Positions 33,159 through 34,239 of a DNA stretch of 34,239 nucleotides are shown here, piece by piece. The translations under genes and the position numbers were made by a program. Position 1 is the first letter of the stretch. Each line of letters begins with the position of its first letter. Source of the DNA: Clostridium sp. 1001270J_160509_D11 (GTDB lineage Bacteria > Bacillota > Clostridia > Peptostreptococcales > Peptostreptococcaceae); NCBI RefSeq assembly GCF_015667935.1, contig NZ_JADPET010000011.1:1-34239 (forward strand), given 5' to 3'. The notes below the pieces were generated by a model. The model saw only the letters and a program-made list of their open reading frames with translations, made no database searches and was not told the DNA's origin.

Positions 33159-34196
33159 TTATAGTATTATTGTATCTCCTAATACTATCTCTTTACCTTC
33201 TACTTCTGCATATTTTTTTACAGTTTGCATTATTTTATCAAATGCGTCTGGTTTTATTGATTGTTTTCCATCACATAATGCTTTTTCTGGATTGTTGTGT
33301 ACTTCTATCATAAGCCCATCTGCACCAACTGCCATAGCAGCTTTTGCAAGTGGTTCTACTAAGTCACGTTTCCCAGTTGCATGAGATGGGTCTATTATTA
33401 TTGGCAGATGTGATTTTTGTTTTATAACTGGTACTGCGCTTAGGTCTAATGTGTTTCTTGTCGCTGTTTCAAATGTTCTTATTCCTCTTTCACAAAGAAT
33501 TACATTTTCATTTCCTCCAGCCATTATATACTCTGCACTCATCAGCCATTCTTCTATTGTAGAACTCATTCCTCTTTTTAATAATACTGGTGTTTTAGTC
33601 TTACCAACTTCTTTTAATAAATCAAAGTTTTGCATATTTCTCGCACCGATTTGTATTACATCTACATCTTCTACAAATTTATCTAAGTACGCTGTAGACA
33701 TTAATTCTGTTACTATTGGAAGATTAGTTTCTTGTTTTGCTATTTTTAATAATTCTAATCCTTCTAGTTCTAAACCTTGGAAACTATATGGTGATGTTCT
33801 CGGTTTAAAAGCTCCTCCTCTTAAGAAGTTTGCCCCTGATTTTTTTACTGCTTTTGCTACTTCTATTATTTGCTCTTCACTTTCTACTGAGCAAGGACCT
33901 GCCATTATTCCTACAAAATTTCCACCGACTTTACTTCCATTTACATCGACAATAGTGTCTGCTGGGTGGAATAATCTATTAGCTTTTTTGTATGGTTCGC
34001 TTACATTCATAACTTTTTCTATATATGAGAAAGCTAATATTTCATCTGGATCTACTAATGTAGTATCGCCTATAACTCCTATAACACACATTTGTTTCCC
34101 ATGAGATATAGATACTCTTAATCCTCTTACTTTTAAGAAGTTTAATATCTCATTTAATTGGTCTTGTGTATATCCTATTTTTAATACAACTATCAT
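33159..34196 (-). CDS. aroF: DAHP synthase, first copy
   Basis: A 345-residue class I-beta DAHP synthase, paralogue of the gene just downstream. The regulatory ferredoxin-like domain (about 1-70) reads [18 protein letters not shown] and differs from the second copy at about half its positions; the catalytic barrel differs at only a few residues. It has a short C-terminal extension ([10 protein letters not shown]) that the second copy lacks. The frame is open from a GTG at 34211, but that codon is part of the GTGGAGG ribosome binding site, so the ATG at 34196 is chosen. Nothing of the operon leader lies inside the window beyond 43 bases. Confidence 0.93.
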   Translation of the reverse strand: MIVVLKIGYTQDQLNEILNFLKVRGLRVSISHGKQMCVIGVIGDTTLVDPDEILAFSYIEKVMNVSEPYKKANRLFHPADTIVDVNGSKVGGNFVGIMAGPCSVESEEQIIEVAKAVKKSGANFLRGGAFKPRTSPYSFQGLELEGLELLKIAKQETNLPIVTELMSTAYLDKFVEDVDVIQIGARNMQNFDLLKEVGKTKTPVLLKRGMSSTIEEWLMSAEYIMAGGNENVILCERGIRTFETATRNTLDLSAVPVIKQKSHLPIIIDPSHATGKRDLVEPLAKAAMAVGADGLMIEVHNNPEKALCDGKQSIKPDAFDKIMQTVKKYAEVEGKEIVLGDTIIL

Positions 34197-34239
34197 AACT
34201 TTATCCTCCACAATAAATTTTATATTTTTAATGGCATAT

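Noticed and set aside
33451..34104. Plus-strand ORF of 217 codons
   Set aside because: Long only because it is antisense to the conserved aroF barrel; no family resemblance or start signal.

Overview
The window comes from a strongly AT-rich, low-GC Gram-positive bacterium. GGAGG-type ribosome binding sites, TTGACA/TATAAT promoters, U-tract terminators, a LicT/PtsG antitermination module, a GntR/ABC operon and a FtsK/WXG100 secretion locus point to the Firmicutes. My guess is class Clostridia, perhaps Peptostreptococcaceae. That placement is inference; no rRNA or phylogenetic marker was examined.

Layout. (1) 85-1875, minus: a coupled two-gene operon of clostridial unknowns. (2) 2169-2843, plus: a HAD phosphatase, closed by a bidirectional terminator shared with an unknown 172-residue helical protein (2912-3430, minus). 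(3) 3641-7045, minus: a BglG/LicT-type antiterminator gene followed by ptsG (fused EIICBA). An identical 29-nt RNA antiterminator target, each overlapping a terminator, precedes each gene. (4) 7063-9043, minus: an autoregulated GntR/ABC-ATPase/ABC-permease operon with a large palindromic operator over its promoter. (5) 9170-9991, plus: a membrane-anchored, degenerate LytR-CpsA-Psr-like protein. (6) 10072-11046, minus: a lipoprotein whose domain resembles one encoded inside the next region.

(7) 11161-28375, minus: one apparent 17-kb operon for a type VII (ESX/Ess-like) secretion system. It encodes a membrane FHA protein, an EsaB/YukD ubiquitin-like protein, an EssC ATPase (two FHA and three FtsK domains) and a WXG100 protein. 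These are followed by a small helical protein coupled to a probable large substrate, a cytosolic TPR protein, two more WXG100-like proteins, a PP2C phosphatase, a membrane TPR protein and a Ser/Thr kinase with one membrane helix and outer TPRs. Four zinc-ribbon proteins, three of them membrane proteins, end the operon. No EsaA, EssA or EssB is recognisable. The kinase has the same topology as EssB, whose cytosolic domain is a pseudokinase. Kinase, phosphatase and FHA domains together suggest a phosphorylation-controlled secretion machine. Two adjacent genes in the operon (kinase; membrane TPR protein) each carry a one-base frameshift.

(8) 28754-30924, minus: a secreted NlpC/P60 hydrolase with three SH3 repeats and a small TM/zinc-ribbon protein paralogous to one in the operon. 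Two copies of an unrecognised ~120-bp structured non-coding repeat flank the latter, with a third partial copy upstream of the secretion operon. (9) 31220-34196, minus: an aromatic amino acid operon of two DAHP synthases, near-identical except in the N-terminal regulatory domain, and prephenate dehydrogenase.
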